This document shows positions 18,413 to 28,275 of a stretch of 64,000 bases of DNA, piece after piece. Position 1 is the first letter of the stretch. Each line of letters begins with the position of its first letter. The DNA comes from an uncultured Nocardioidaceae bacterium. GTDB taxonomy: Bacteria > Actinomycetota > Actinomycetes > Propionibacteriales > Nocardioidaceae. The DNA lies in the NCBI GenBank assembly GCA_902805845.1, contig CADCUI010000064.1:20412-84411 (forward strand). Direction: 5' to 3'. A program made the position numbers and the translations under genes. The notes under the pieces are model-generated. The model made no database searches and was not told where the DNA came from. It saw nothing but the letters and a program-made list of their open reading frames with translations.

Positions 18413-20327
18413 CCTCCTCGCGACCTCGGCGGACACCTGGCAGGACCACCGGATCGAGCAGCCCCTCCTGCCTCCCCAGCTGAGCCGGCCCGTACAGGGC
18501 GGGCCGGTCAGCGCACGCATCGGTGGCCTGCGGGAACGGCACCGGATCCGTCGGCAGCGAGCCGAGCGGGTCTACGCCGAGTCCCGCAGTCCGGCCCGAG
18601 GGTGGCCCGTGGCCGACGACCGAGCCGTGGTCCGGTTCGTGGGCCGGCTCATCAGGGAGCGGCGCCGCATCTTCGCCGCGCTCGTGCTGCTCAACGCGCT
18701 CGCGGCCTGTGCCGCGCTGGCCGTGCCGAGACTGCTCGGGAACCTCATCGACCGGGTCGCAGCACCGGGCGTCGCCTCGGGCATCGGCGAGCTGGCCTTG
18801 GTCATCACGGCCGTCGTGGCGGCCCAGGCGGCGTTCACCTTCGCCGGACAGCTGACCTCGACCGTGTTCGGCCAGAACCTGCTGGCGTCGATGCGGGAGT
18901 ACGTCGTGGACAGGATCCTGCGGCTGCCGCTGAGCCGGGTGGAAGGAGGCAGCACCGGCGACCTCGTCACCCGCGTCACCCGTGACGTGGGCACGATGAG
19001 CAGGGCGATCCAGTTCGGGTTGCCGATGGCGGTCATCACGTTGCTCACGGTGGTGCTCTCCGTCGGCGCCATGCTGCTGAACTCGGTCCTCCTCGCCGTG
19101 CCGTCCCTGCTCGTCATCGCAGGGTCCGTCGTGCAGGTCCGTCGTTACCTGCGCAGGGCCGCGGTCTGCTACATCGCCGAGGGCGCGACCTACTCGCGGA
19201 TCAACACGACCCTGACCGAGACGGTCGAGGGAGCACGGACCGTGGAGGCTCTGGGCCTCGCGGAGCGCCGGGTGCGAGGCGGGGAGGACGACGTCGCGGT
19301 GTCGGCGCAGGCAGAGCGTTACGGCATGACGCTGCGCAACCTGCTCTTCGCCGTCATCGACGTCGCCTTCAACCTGCCCCGGGTGATCACCGTGCTGGTC
19401 GGGGCGTGGGGGTACTGGCACGGTCACGTGACGCTCGGACAGATCACCGCCGCGGTGCTCTACGTCGAGTCGCTGTCCGGACCGCTGGACCGACTGGTGG
19501 GCGAGGTCGACCGGCTCCAGGTGGGCGCAGCCTCGACCGCCAGGCTGCTCGGGATCGCGACGGTGCCGCCCGACCGGGAGCCGGGCGAGGCGCTGCCGTC
19601 GGGTCCCGAGCTGGTGGGGGAGAACCTCCGGTTCGCCTACCGACCCGGCCACGACGTGCTGCACGGCGTCGACTTCCGGCCACGCGTCGGTGAGCGGCTC
19701 GCCGTCGTGGGCCCGAGCGGCTCCGGCAAGTCCACCCTCGGGCGACTGCTCGCCGGCATCAACGGACCGCGCACCGGCTCGGCCCGCATCGGCGGCGTCG
19801 ACCTGATCAGGTTGCCGTTGGAGAACTTGCGCGACGAGGTCGCCCTGGTGACGCAGGAGCACCACGTCTTCGTGGGCTCCGTCCGCGACAACATCGTCCT
19901 CGGACGCGAGGGCGCCGACGACCAGGCGGTGTGGAAGGCACTGGCGGCGGTCGGGTCGGCGGACTGGGTGCGGCGGCTGCCCGACGGCCTGGACACCGAG
20001 GTCGGCTCCGGCAACACCCCGCTCACTCCCGCCCAGGCCCAGCAGGTGGCGATGGCCCGGCTGGTGATCGCCGACCCGCACACGCTGGTGCTCGACGAGG
20101 CGACCTCACTGATCGACCCCCGGACGGCACGGACGCTCGAAGGGTCGGTGCACGCGCTCCTGGAGGGCCGCACGGTCGTCGCGATCGCACACCGTCTGCA
20201 CACGGCGCACGACGCCGACCGCATCGCGGTCGTCGTCGACGGCCGGATCGTGGAGCTCGGCACCCATGACGAGCTCGTCGCTCGCGGCGGGGAGTACGCC
20301 GCCCTGTGGCGGGCGTGGACCAGCTGA
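18405..20327 (+). CDS. ABC exporter half-transporter, partner of upstream gene; canonical Walker A/B, degenerate signature
   Basis: [36 protein letters not shown]; signature replaced by LTPAQAQQVAMARL. Starts inside the end of the upstream gene (8-nt overlap). Confidence 0.9.
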   Translation: MSDLLATSADTWQDHRIEQPLLPPQLSRPVQGGPVSARIGGLRERHRIRRQRAERVYAESRSPARGWPVADDRAVVRFVGRLIRERRRIFAALVLLNALAACAALAVPRLLGNLIDRVAAPGVASGIGELALVITAVVAAQAAFTFAGQLTSTVFGQNLLASMREYVVDRILRLPLSRVEGGSTGDLVTRVTRDVGTMSRAIQFGLPMAVITLLTVVLSVGAMLLNSVLLAVPSLLVIAGSVVQVRRYLRRAAVCYIAEGATYSRINTTLTETVEGARTVEALGLAERRVRGGEDDVAVSAQAERYGMTLRNLLFAVIDVAFNLPRVITVLVGAWGYWHGHVTLGQITAAVLYVESLSGPLDRLVGEVDRLQVGAASTARLLGIATVPPDREPGEALPSGPELVGENLRFAYRPGHDVLHGVDFRPRVGERLAVVGPSGSGKSTLGRLLAGINGPRTGSARIGGVDLIRLPLENLRDEVALVTQEHHVFVGSVRDNIVLGREGADDQAVWKALAAVGSADWVRRLPDGLDTEVGSGNTPLTPAQAQQVAMARLVIADPHTLVLDEATSLIDPRTARTLEGSVHALLEGRTVVAIAHRLHTAHDADRIAVVVDGRIVELGTHDELVARGGEYAALWRAWTS

Positions 20328-20481
20328 GACGCCGGAGGGTCAGGGCGGGCACCCGCGCGTAAAGGTTGGCGGCTTTGGTCCCGGCGGCCTGGGCGTTTTG
20401 TCCTATTGTGGGGGCACCGCCTCGTCGGCGGGTGCCCGGAGCACGGAAGCTCCGGTTCGCTACCAGGGAGGGTGGCATCCG

Positions 20482-23127
20482 ATGGCCGTCGCACGTCGTC
20501 CTGATCCCGCCAGCGAGTCTCGGCAGCGCCGCACGATCGCCGTGGCGGTGGCCGGCCTGCTGGCTGCCATGTCGGTGGCCGCGGTCGTGGTCACGCAGCC
20601 GGGCGCCGGTGCGGAGCCGGTGTGCGGCCCCGGCGGCCAGGTGCTCGAGGGGATGCCCGGCCCGCTGGTCTGCGCGCACGCCGACGAGCCGCCCCCGGGC
20701 GTCGACGTGTCCGACCACGTGCGCACCCGCGAGCTGGTCAGCCGTGAGGGCGCCGGTCCGGCGGCCTACGAGGCGGCCGAGGAGCTCGGCGTACCGACGT
20801 CCGTGGCCTCCGCAGCCGCGGGCTCGGCGGTGAGCTGCGACGGTGACGGCGACAGCGGATACCGGGTCCAGGCGATGTACGTCGTGGAGGCCGGCCGCAG
20901 CAACCGCTTCGCGGCCTTGCAGTCGTCGCTGCAGCGGTGGGCGGCGGGCGCGGACGACGTCGTGAACCGGTCGGCCGCGATGTCCGGCGGCGTGCGCAAC
21001 GTCCGCTACGTCACCGACACCAGTCCCGACGGCACCTGCGTCGCGCGGCTCCTCAACGTCACCGTGCCCGCGGGCTCGATGACGTCGTTCAACGCGACGA
21101 TCAACGCGGTCAAGGCGCTGGGGTACGAGAGCCCTGCTCGCAAGTACCTCATGTGGACCGACGCAACGGTGCTGTGCGGCATCGCCACGATGTACCCGAA
21201 CGACCTGGAGAGCCAGAGCAACCCGAACAACGGCCTCTACGCGCAGTACGCCCGCATCGACTCCGGCTGCTGGGGGTTCGGCGACGGCGCCGGCCAGCAC
21301 TCCGTCGAGGCGCACGAGCTGGCGCACAACCTCGGCGGTGTGCAGAACAGCGCGCCGCACTCCACGCGGGTCGGTCACTGCTGGGACGAGTACGACACCA
21401 TGTGCTACGCCGACGGCGGCGCCTACGCGATGAAGCAGATCTGCCCACCCGAGCGGGAGTACCTGCTGGACTGCAACACCGACGACTACTTCTCGACCTA
21501 CCCGGACCCGGGCAGCTACCTCGACACCCACTGGAACGCCGCCGACTCGCGCTTCCTGATCGGCGGCGGTGACGGGTTCGGCGGCGGTGCGTCAGGGTCG
21601 CCGACCGTGCTCGGGGCGACGATCGGCGTGAACAACCCCGCCGTGCCGGGCCTCTCGACGCAGGTGTCGGTGACGCCGGCGATCCCCGACGGCCGCTCGT
21701 TGGCGTCGGTCACCTGGAAGTCGGCGCGCGCCGACTGCAACTTCGGCACGCCGTCCGCGCTGCAGTCGACGGTCACCTGCGGCGCGACGGCGTCGAGCGC
21801 CACGACCGTCACCGCCACGCTGGTGGACTCCACCGGCGCCACGAAGGCGGTGACCCGCCCGTTGACGTTCGCCACCGGAACCACGCGTCCGGTCGCGCTT
21901 TCCCTGGCGGCTGCGGCCCAGGACGGCACGCCGGCGAGCGTGTGCACCGGTGCGGGCTTCCCCGTCGTTGCGACGGTCACCGACGCCGCAACAGGGCAGC
22001 CGGTGAAGGGGCTCAGCGTCTCGTTCACGAAGCAGACCGCCACGATGACCGCTCCGTCCAGCGCCGGAGCCGCCGCATCGGTGCTCGGTGGGACCGCCAC
22101 CGTCACCGGCGCGGCGACGGTCTCCACCACCTACGCGGCCCGGACCGCGGCCGGCACCGTCTACGCCGCCGGCTCGGCGACGCCGGTGGCGACGGTGCCC
22201 GGCAGGTGCGCGCCGGTCCTCACCGGCGCGGCGAACGTCGAGGAGGTCTACTACGGGGACCCGGTCACCGTGAGCGGCACGCTCACCCGGGCCGTCGACG
22301 GCGTGACCGTCCCCGTGGGGGGCGTGTCCCTTCCCGTGACCCTGAGCTACCGCAGCGGAACGACGAACAAGGTCGTCACCGTGGGCACTGCCAAGACCAG
22401 CGCCGACGGCAGCTACACCGTGGCGGTGAGGCCCACGGTGACCGGCGCGCTGGCGGTGGCGCTGGTGGGCTCGACCGCCTACACGGCGACGTCGGTGCCC
22501 CTTGGGAGCGTGGTCGTCAAGCTGCCCTCGACCGAGCTGACTGCCACGGTCGACCGCACCGAGGTGGGGTACGGCGACCCGGTCACGGTGACGGGTCGAC
22601 TGACGAAGACCGCGGGTGAGCTCACCACCGGTGTCGTCGGGGCGACGGTCACGGTGAAGGTGACCGCGACAGGCAAGGCTCCGGCCACGGTCGGGTCGGG
22701 GCGCACCCTGGCCGACGGCACCTTCCGCATCTCGGTGCCGTTGAAGCTGTCCGGGGCGTTGTCGGTGACCTACGCCGGCGCGGCGGGGCTCCCGGCAGAC
22801 AGCGTCGTGGTCGGTGACGTCACGGCGAGCACGTGGGCCACCGCGGTCTCCCTGTCCGGGACCCCCGCGGGCACCGCGGTGGTGCTGAGCGGCACGGTGA
22901 CGAAGAGCTACGACGGTGTGACGGCGCCGGCCAAGAGCCTTCGCCTGAAGGTCTACCTCACACCCAGCGCGACGGGCGTGCCCGTGCTGGTGACCTCGCC
23001 GACGACGACGACCTCGGGGACCTTCTCCGCCAAGGTCTACCCGCAGGTCGCGGGGAGCTACACCGCCGTGCTGACAGGCATCACCGGCTACAGTGATGCC
23101 ACGAGCAACGCGGTCTCCGTCGGCTGA
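20482..23127 (+). CDS. Secreted zinc metalloprotease-like protein with C-terminal Ig-like repeats
   Basis: Signal/TM AVAVAGLLAAMSVAAVVV; HELAHNLGGVQNSAPHS; CWDEYDTMCYADGG (Met-turn-like); repeated YYGDPVTVSGTLT / GYGDPVTVTGRLT / VVLSGTVTKS modules. Confidence 0.82.
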   Translation: MAVARRPDPASESRQRRTIAVAVAGLLAAMSVAAVVVTQPGAGAEPVCGPGGQVLEGMPGPLVCAHADEPPPGVDVSDHVRTRELVSREGAGPAAYEAAEELGVPTSVASAAAGSAVSCDGDGDSGYRVQAMYVVEAGRSNRFAALQSSLQRWAAGADDVVNRSAAMSGGVRNVRYVTDTSPDGTCVARLLNVTVPAGSMTSFNATINAVKALGYESPARKYLMWTDATVLCGIATMYPNDLESQSNPNNGLYAQYARIDSGCWGFGDGAGQHSVEAHELAHNLGGVQNSAPHSTRVGHCWDEYDTMCYADGGAYAMKQICPPEREYLLDCNTDDYFSTYPDPGSYLDTHWNAADSRFLIGGGDGFGGGASGSPTVLGATIGVNNPAVPGLSTQVSVTPAIPDGRSLASVTWKSARADCNFGTPSALQSTVTCGATASSATTVTATLVDSTGATKAVTRPLTFATGTTRPVALSLAAAAQDGTPASVCTGAGFPVVATVTDAATGQPVKGLSVSFTKQTATMTAPSSAGAAASVLGGTATVTGAATVSTTYAARTAAGTVYAAGSATPVATVPGRCAPVLTGAANVEEVYYGDPVTVSGTLTRAVDGVTVPVGGVSLPVTLSYRSGTTNKVVTVGTAKTSADGSYTVAVRPTVTGALAVALVGSTAYTATSVPLGSVVVKLPSTELTATVDRTEVGYGDPVTVTGRLTKTAGELTTGVVGATVTVKVTATGKAPATVGSGRTLADGTFRISVPLKLSGALSVTYAGAAGLPADSVVVGDVTASTWATAVSLSGTPAGTAVVLSGTVTKSYDGVTAPAKSLRLKVYLTPSATGVPVLVTSPTTTTSGTFSAKVYPQVAGSYTAVLTGITGYSDATSNAVSVG

Positions 23128-23153
23128 GATCGGGCCCGCCTAGGGTGAGGCCC

Positions 23154-23258
23154 ATGACCGAGGCCCATGACTGCGAGCACGAGTGGACGCTCATCAACCG
23201 GGACGAGAACCGGCTGATCTACAAGTGCCTGAAGTGCGGTGAGCTCCGGCGCGAGTGA
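23154..23258 (+). CDS. 34-aa CxH...CxxC zinc-ribbon-like small protein
   Basis: Translated by hand: MTEAHDCEHEWTLINRDENRLIYKCLKCGELRRE*. Below the ORF-track length cutoff. Confidence 0.55.
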   Translation: MTEAHDCEHEWTLINRDENRLIYKCLKCGELRRE

Positions 23259-24055
23259 GCCCGCCGGGTGGGATCCGCGAGCGCCTCCCAGAACGCGGCC
23301 CGCACAGCGTCGGCGCCCCACGCGTTGGGCTCGATGACGTGGCAGTACCACAGGTCGCGGTCCGCGGGCCGCGCCTCTGGCTGGGCCGGGTTGCCACGGG
23401 CCAGGCCGTGCCCGAGGAACCGGCCGTGGATGTCGGCCACAGCAGCACCATGCTCGGACGCGACCTCCCGCAACGCCGCGTTGAGAGCGGCGAGCACCTC
23501 CACCACGTCGGGCCATGGAGGGAGGCCGACGCTCGCGGCGTCGCCGGTGCCGTCGCTGGGGTCGTAGACGGTGCCCAGCACCAGCTCGCCGGACGGCGGC
23601 ATCCGCCGCCGAAGCTCGTCCAGCGCGTGCGCGACGCGCACCTTGACGACTGAGATCGTCTGCAGTGCCATCGGGGTGTCGCCGTAGCAGGACAGCACGT
23701 CGTTCCCGCCGATGGTGAGGGTGACAACAGCGGCCGACTCGCCGAGCTGGGCGAACCGGGGGAGCTGGTGGTCCAGCAGCGACGCGGTCGTGGCACCGTC
23801 AGTGGCGAGCAGCCGAAGCGAGAGGCCGCTCAGGTCCCCGTCTCGCCAGGCGGGGAAGTCGTCGTCGCGGTTGCGGGCGAGCAGGCTGGCTCCGCCCCGT
23901 CCCGGTCCTCCCGCGTAGTCATCGATCGAGATGGAGTCACCCAGCGCCACATAGGCGGTCGGCTCCGCCGGGCGCCCCTCAGCCGTCACCGTTTCACTGT
24001 TCCCCGTCGGCCCCGGGCCACGCGCCCGTCGCGATACGGTGCCGAGGGTGACCAC
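23219..24055 (-). CDS. SGNH/GDSL hydrolase family protein
   Basis: YVALGDSISIDDYAGG (block I), TIGGNDVL (block III). Confidence 0.85.
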   Translation of the reverse strand: MVTLGTVSRRARGPGPTGNSETVTAEGRPAEPTAYVALGDSISIDDYAGGPGRGGASLLARNRDDDFPAWRDGDLSGLSLRLLATDGATTASLLDHQLPRFAQLGESAAVVTLTIGGNDVLSCYGDTPMALQTISVVKVRVAHALDELRRRMPPSGELVLGTVYDPSDGTGDAASVGLPPWPDVVEVLAALNAALREVASEHGAAVADIHGRFLGHGLARGNPAQPEARPADRDLWYCHVIEPNAWGADAVRAAFWEALADPTRRAHSRRSSPHFRHL

Positions 24056-24392
24056 GGTCGACGACTACCTCGCTGCTGTCGGCGGGCCCGAGCGGCTTGC
24101 GCTGCTGCACGTCCGCGACGTCGCACTGGGTGCCGTTCCCGAGGCCGAGCAAGGCAGGAGCTACGGCATGGCGGCCCTGAGGTACCGGGGCAAGCCTTTG
24201 CTGGGGTTCCTGGCCGCCAAGCAGCACCTGAGCATCTTCCCGTTCAGCACCGAGGTCGTCGACGGGGTCCGCGACCGACTCCTGGGCTTCGACCTGTCGA
24301 AGGGAACGATCCGGTTCACTGTCGAGAGCCCCGTCCCCGACGACGTCCTTCGCGACATCGTCCGCCTGCGCGCACAGGAGATCACGGGCTAG
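24048..24392 (+). CDS. DUF1801/YdhG-like domain protein
   Basis: MAALRYRGKPLLGFLAAKQHLSIFPFSTEVVDGVRDRL...STKGTIRF-like (LSKGTIRFTVESPVPDDVLRDIVRLR). Confidence 0.8.
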   Translation: MTTVDDYLAAVGGPERLALLHVRDVALGAVPEAEQGRSYGMAALRYRGKPLLGFLAAKQHLSIFPFSTEVVDGVRDRLLGFDLSKGTIRFTVESPVPDDVLRDIVRLRAQEITG

Positions 24393-24436
24393 GTCCCGCA
24401 TCCGGGAGACTGCCGGGCGCGTGCCAGAGTGGCGGC

Positions 24437-25366
24437 ATGAGTCAGCCAGGCGCCGCCCAGCCGCCCGTCGTCGTGGTCACCGGAGCCAACGGCTTCGTCG
24501 GCGCCCGCATCTGCGCCGCCTTGGTCGACCGGGGGGCGACCGTGCGTGCGGTGGTACGGCGCCCCGGGACCGCGCCGCTGGTCACGGGCATCGAGGAGCA
24601 GGTCGGCGACTTCTACGACCAGGGCCTCGCGACGGCGGTGGTGCAGGGCGCCAGCGCCGTCGTCACCACGGTCCACCCGATGGGCACCGACCGCGAGAAC
24701 CAGCACCGCATCGCGGTCGAGGGCACTCCTGTGCTGGCGCGGGCGGCACGCGATGCGCGGGTGCCACGGCTGGTCCACGTCTCGACCGCGGCCGTCTACG
24801 ACCGTTCCCCCGGAGCCGGTGACGTGGACGAGAGCTCACCCTTGGTGGGAGACGATGCCGGCGACTACGCCGTCACCAAGCGCGACACCGATGCGGCGCT
24901 GGCCGCGGTCGACGGGCTGACCAGCGTCGTGCTGCGCCCGCCGGCGATCCTCGGATCGGGTGAGACCTCCATCTGGAACACCCTGCGACCCGCGAACATC
25001 CGGGACGACGAGGAAGCCCGGCACGCCGTGCCCGAGCAGGCCTTCGCCTGGGTGCACGTCGACGACCTCGCCGCCCTGGCCGCGGACGCGGCCTCGGGCC
25101 GGATCGCCTCCTCCACCGATCCCCGGAAGGGCCCGGTCGGAGACACCTGCACCGTCGTCAACGTCGCCGCGGAACCCGCCACGAACCGTGACTACTACGA
25201 GACCGTCACCAGGGCTCTTGGCGTGGAGCCGGTCTGGCAGGCCACTCCCGCCTGGACCGGACGGCTGCTCGCCGAGCGCGCCCACGAGTGGGGCTGGGCG
25301 CCGACGGTGCCCCTCGCTCGGGCACTGGCCGAGATCGACGAGGGGCTTCGCAACCGATCCCGGTGA
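24437..25366 (+). CDS. NAD-dependent epimerase/dehydratase family protein
   Basis: VVVTGANGFVGARICAALVDRGATVRAVVRRP; LVHVSTAAVYD; YAVTKRDTD. Confidence 0.88.
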   Translation: MSQPGAAQPPVVVVTGANGFVGARICAALVDRGATVRAVVRRPGTAPLVTGIEEQVGDFYDQGLATAVVQGASAVVTTVHPMGTDRENQHRIAVEGTPVLARAARDARVPRLVHVSTAAVYDRSPGAGDVDESSPLVGDDAGDYAVTKRDTDAALAAVDGLTSVVLRPPAILGSGETSIWNTLRPANIRDDEEARHAVPEQAFAWVHVDDLAALAADAASGRIASSTDPRKGPVGDTCTVVNVAAEPATNRDYYETVTRALGVEPVWQATPAWTGRLLAERAHEWGWAPTVPLARALAEIDEGLRNRSR

Positions 25367-25393
25367 CGGACGGCTGCCCAGGCGGCCCTGGCG

Positions 25394-25972
25394 TCAGCGG
25401 AGGTCCAACCGCATGACCACCCGGGGGAAACCACCGGAGACCGCGGTCGTGTCTGCTGCCTTGGTGAAGCCGGCGCGCTCGAAGACGTGGCGGGTGCCGA
25501 CGTACGCCATCGTGAGGTCCACCTTCTGCCCGTCGTTCTCCACCGGATAGCCCTCGATCGCCGGAGCACCCTGGGAGCGCGCGTAGGCCACGGCGCCCCC
25601 GAGCGCGGCGTGAGAGACGCCCTTGCCACGGTGACCGGGACGGACGCGGATGCACCACACCGACCACACGGGCAGGTCGTCGACGTGCGGGATCTTCGTC
25701 GATCGGGCGAACGGCAGCTCCGCCCTGGGCGCGACGGCGGCCCACCCGACGACCTCCCCCTGCTGGTAGACGAGGACGCCCGGGGCGACATCCCGGCTGC
25801 AGAGGTCCCTGACGTGGTCCCCCCGCGCCGCTCCTACGAGCTCACGGTTGGTCTTGGCGTCGATGCGGTGACTGAGGCACCAGCACACCGAGGAGCCGGG
25901 ATTCTTGGGCCCGAGCATCACCGCGACATCGCCGAAGCGTGCGGCCGTGGCGGGCGTCACCTCGATGCTCAC
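25394..25972 (-). CDS. GNAT family N-acetyltransferase
   Basis: VWSVWCIRVRPGHRGKGVSHAALGGAVAYARSQGAPAIEGYPVE. Confidence 0.82.
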   Translation of the reverse strand: MSIEVTPATAARFGDVAVMLGPKNPGSSVCWCLSHRIDAKTNRELVGAARGDHVRDLCSRDVAPGVLVYQQGEVVGWAAVAPRAELPFARSTKIPHVDDLPVWSVWCIRVRPGHRGKGVSHAALGGAVAYARSQGAPAIEGYPVENDGQKVDLTMAYVGTRHVFERAGFTKAADTTAVSGGFPRVVMRLDLR

Positions 25973-26095
25973 GTGGCCACGCTAGCCCTAGCCTGTCGAG
26001 GCCGGACGGAGCGTTCCGGGCGGGCCCGTGACCTGCACAGAATCTCCACACGTCGTCCCCGCGTTCTGACCCGGTGCGCTCGTAGCGTTCTGTCC

Positions 26096-27025
26096 ATGAT
26101 CAGGGTGCGAGCTCTCACCAAGCAGTACGGCCAGGTCCGTGCCGTGGACGACCTCTCCTTCGATGCGGAGGCCGGCAAGGTCACCGGGTTCCTGGGCCCC
26201 AACGGGGCCGGGAAGTCGACCACGATGCGGATGGTGATGGGGCTGGACCGGCCGACCTCCGGGTCCGCACTGGTCAACGGCCGGCGGTACGACGGACTTG
26301 CCGCTCCACTGCACGAGGTGGGGGCGCTGCTGGACGCCGGCGCCATGCACCCTGGTCGCACCGGCCGGGCTCACCTGCGCATCGGCGCCCGCACCAGCGG
26401 CATCCCCCTGTCCCGCGTGGAGGAGGTGATCGACCAGGTCGGGCTCGACGGCGCGGCCGGCCGACGGATCAAGGGCTACTCCCTGGGCATGCGGCAGCGG
26501 CTCGGGATCGCCGCTGCACTGTTGGGCGATCCGCAGGTGCTGCTCTTCGACGAGCCGGTCAACGGCCTCGACCTGGACGGGGTGCGGTGGATCCGACGAC
26601 TTCTTCGGGGCTTCGCCGACGAGGGCCGCACGGTGCTGGTCTCCAGCCACCTGATGAGCGAGATGCAGCTGATCGCCGACCGTGTCGTCATCATCGGCCG
26701 CGGACAACTGATCGCCGACGCCGAGATCGACGAGGTGCTGCGCGGCCTGGGCGGCCATCGGGTGCGGGTCCGCAGCCCGCGAGCCGACCAGCTGCGCCGC
26801 GCGCTGGCCGACCGCGCGGCGGTGAAGCCGACGAGTGCCGACGAGCTCGAGATCACCGGGGTGCCCGCGACCGAGATCGGCGACCTCGCCCACGCGCTCG
26901 GCGTGCCGGTGCACCACCTGGCGGAGGTCGAGCAGTCCCTCGAGCACGCCTATCTCAACCTGACCGAGGACAGCGTCGACTACCACGGCCACACGCCGGT
27001 GCACGCGATCGGAGCCACCCGATGA
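26096..27025 (+). CDS. ABC transporter ATP-binding protein
   Basis: FLGPNGAGKSTTMRMVMGL, YSLGMRQRLGIAAALLG, LLFDEPVNGLD. Confidence 0.92.
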   Translation: MIRVRALTKQYGQVRAVDDLSFDAEAGKVTGFLGPNGAGKSTTMRMVMGLDRPTSGSALVNGRRYDGLAAPLHEVGALLDAGAMHPGRTGRAHLRIGARTSGIPLSRVEEVIDQVGLDGAAGRRIKGYSLGMRQRLGIAAALLGDPQVLLFDEPVNGLDLDGVRWIRRLLRGFADEGRTVLVSSHLMSEMQLIADRVVIIGRGQLIADAEIDEVLRGLGGHRVRVRSPRADQLRRALADRAAVKPTSADELEITGVPATEIGDLAHALGVPVHHLAEVEQSLEHAYLNLTEDSVDYHGHTPVHAIGATR

Positions 27026-27792
27026 GCGCCACCACCGTCCTGCTGGCGCGCACCGGTCGGGCCGAGTGGGGCCGGGTCTGGAGTGTCCGCTCCAGCTGGA
27101 TCTTCGCCCTGGTGACCGCAGTCGCGGTGGTCGGCCTGGGCACGATCATCGGGTTCGACTCCGCTGACGACCCCTCCGGCGTGCCGGCGGACGTGAGCGC
27201 CTGGGACGGCGGACGGCTCACCGGGATGTTCGCCCTGTTCGGCATCCTCGCGATGTCGGTGGTCGCCAGCACCGCCGACTACGGCACCGGCGGCATCGTG
27301 CCGACCCTGCAGTGGACGCCCCGGAGGGGCGTCCTTGTCGCCGCCAGGACCGGCGTCATCGTCGCCACCACGACGCTGCTCGGGGTGCTGCTCGTGGCCG
27401 CGGCAAGCGTGGTGGTGTGGGCGTGCCTGCCCGAGCTCGGCCTGCCGGTGTCCGAGGGCGCGGAGACCCTCGGAGGGCTTGGTCTGGTCTACGCCTGCGG
27501 GGCGGTGCTGGCGGTGGGACTCGGCCTGCTGCTGCGCAGCACTGCGGGCGGATTGGTGTCGGTCATCGCCCTCGTGCTCGTGCTGCCCCCCTTGTTGGCG
27601 CAGCTGCCCTACGACTGGGCCGTCGAGATCTCCGCACACATGCCGGGGTCCGCCGCCCTCTACCTGATCTTCGGCGAGGGTCCGAGTGACGACATGACCA
27701 CTGCTTCGACGCGCCTCACCCTGGGGGCGTGGGCTGTGACGGCACTGTCAGCAGGCGGCCTTCGCCTGTTGCGCACGGACGCGAACCGATGA
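27022..27792 (+). CDS. ABC transporter permease
   Basis: Multiple TM segments (WIFALVTAVAVVGLGTIIGFD; VIVATTTLLGVLLVAAASVVVW); ATGA-coupled to the ATPase gene. Confidence 0.82.
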   Translation: MSATTVLLARTGRAEWGRVWSVRSSWIFALVTAVAVVGLGTIIGFDSADDPSGVPADVSAWDGGRLTGMFALFGILAMSVVASTADYGTGGIVPTLQWTPRRGVLVAARTGVIVATTTLLGVLLVAAASVVVWACLPELGLPVSEGAETLGGLGLVYACGAVLAVGLGLLLRSTAGGLVSVIALVLVLPPLLAQLPYDWAVEISAHMPGSAALYLIFGEGPSDDMTTASTRLTLGAWAVTALSAGGLRLLRTDANR

Positions 27793-27814
27793 CGACCCCC
27801 ACAAGGAGCAGACC

Positions 27815-28210
27815 ATGAGGACGGCCACCACCTACTACCGCCTTGCCCTCGCTGTCACGGTTGCGACGGCGTTCTTCCTCGTCCTCGCGATCGGCGCCCT
27901 CGGGATCATCGGCGCTGGTGGCCGACCGGACCGCATCTATGTCGCCGTCCTTGCGGTCCTGGTGGCGGGCACCGTCGTCGCGAGGCTGCGGCCGGCCGGC
28001 ATGGCGCTGGTCCTCGTCGCGACGGCGTTCGCGCAGGTCCTCGTCACCGCCGCGGCGTTCCTCGCCGGGCTGCCCCAGGAACGAGGTGCCTCGGTCGTCG
28101 ACATCGTCGGCATCAACGCGATGTACACCGTGCTCTTCGGCCTGTCGGCGTGGCTCTTCAGGCAGGCGGCCGGACAGACCTCGCCCGTGGGCGTGAGCAG
28201 CCGCGCCTAG
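27815..28210 (+). CDS. Small integral membrane protein (DUF)
   Basis: Four predicted hydrophobic segments. Confidence 0.65.
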   Translation: MRTATTYYRLALAVTVATAFFLVLAIGALGIIGAGGRPDRIYVAVLAVLVAGTVVARLRPAGMALVLVATAFAQVLVTAAAFLAGLPQERGASVVDIVGINAMYTVLFGLSAWLFRQAAGQTSPVGVSSRA

Positions 28211-28275
28211 CTGCGCCGTCCATGTCCTAGCCTTCAGGTCGACATCGATCGGTCCAGCACCGCCGGGGGAGGCTC

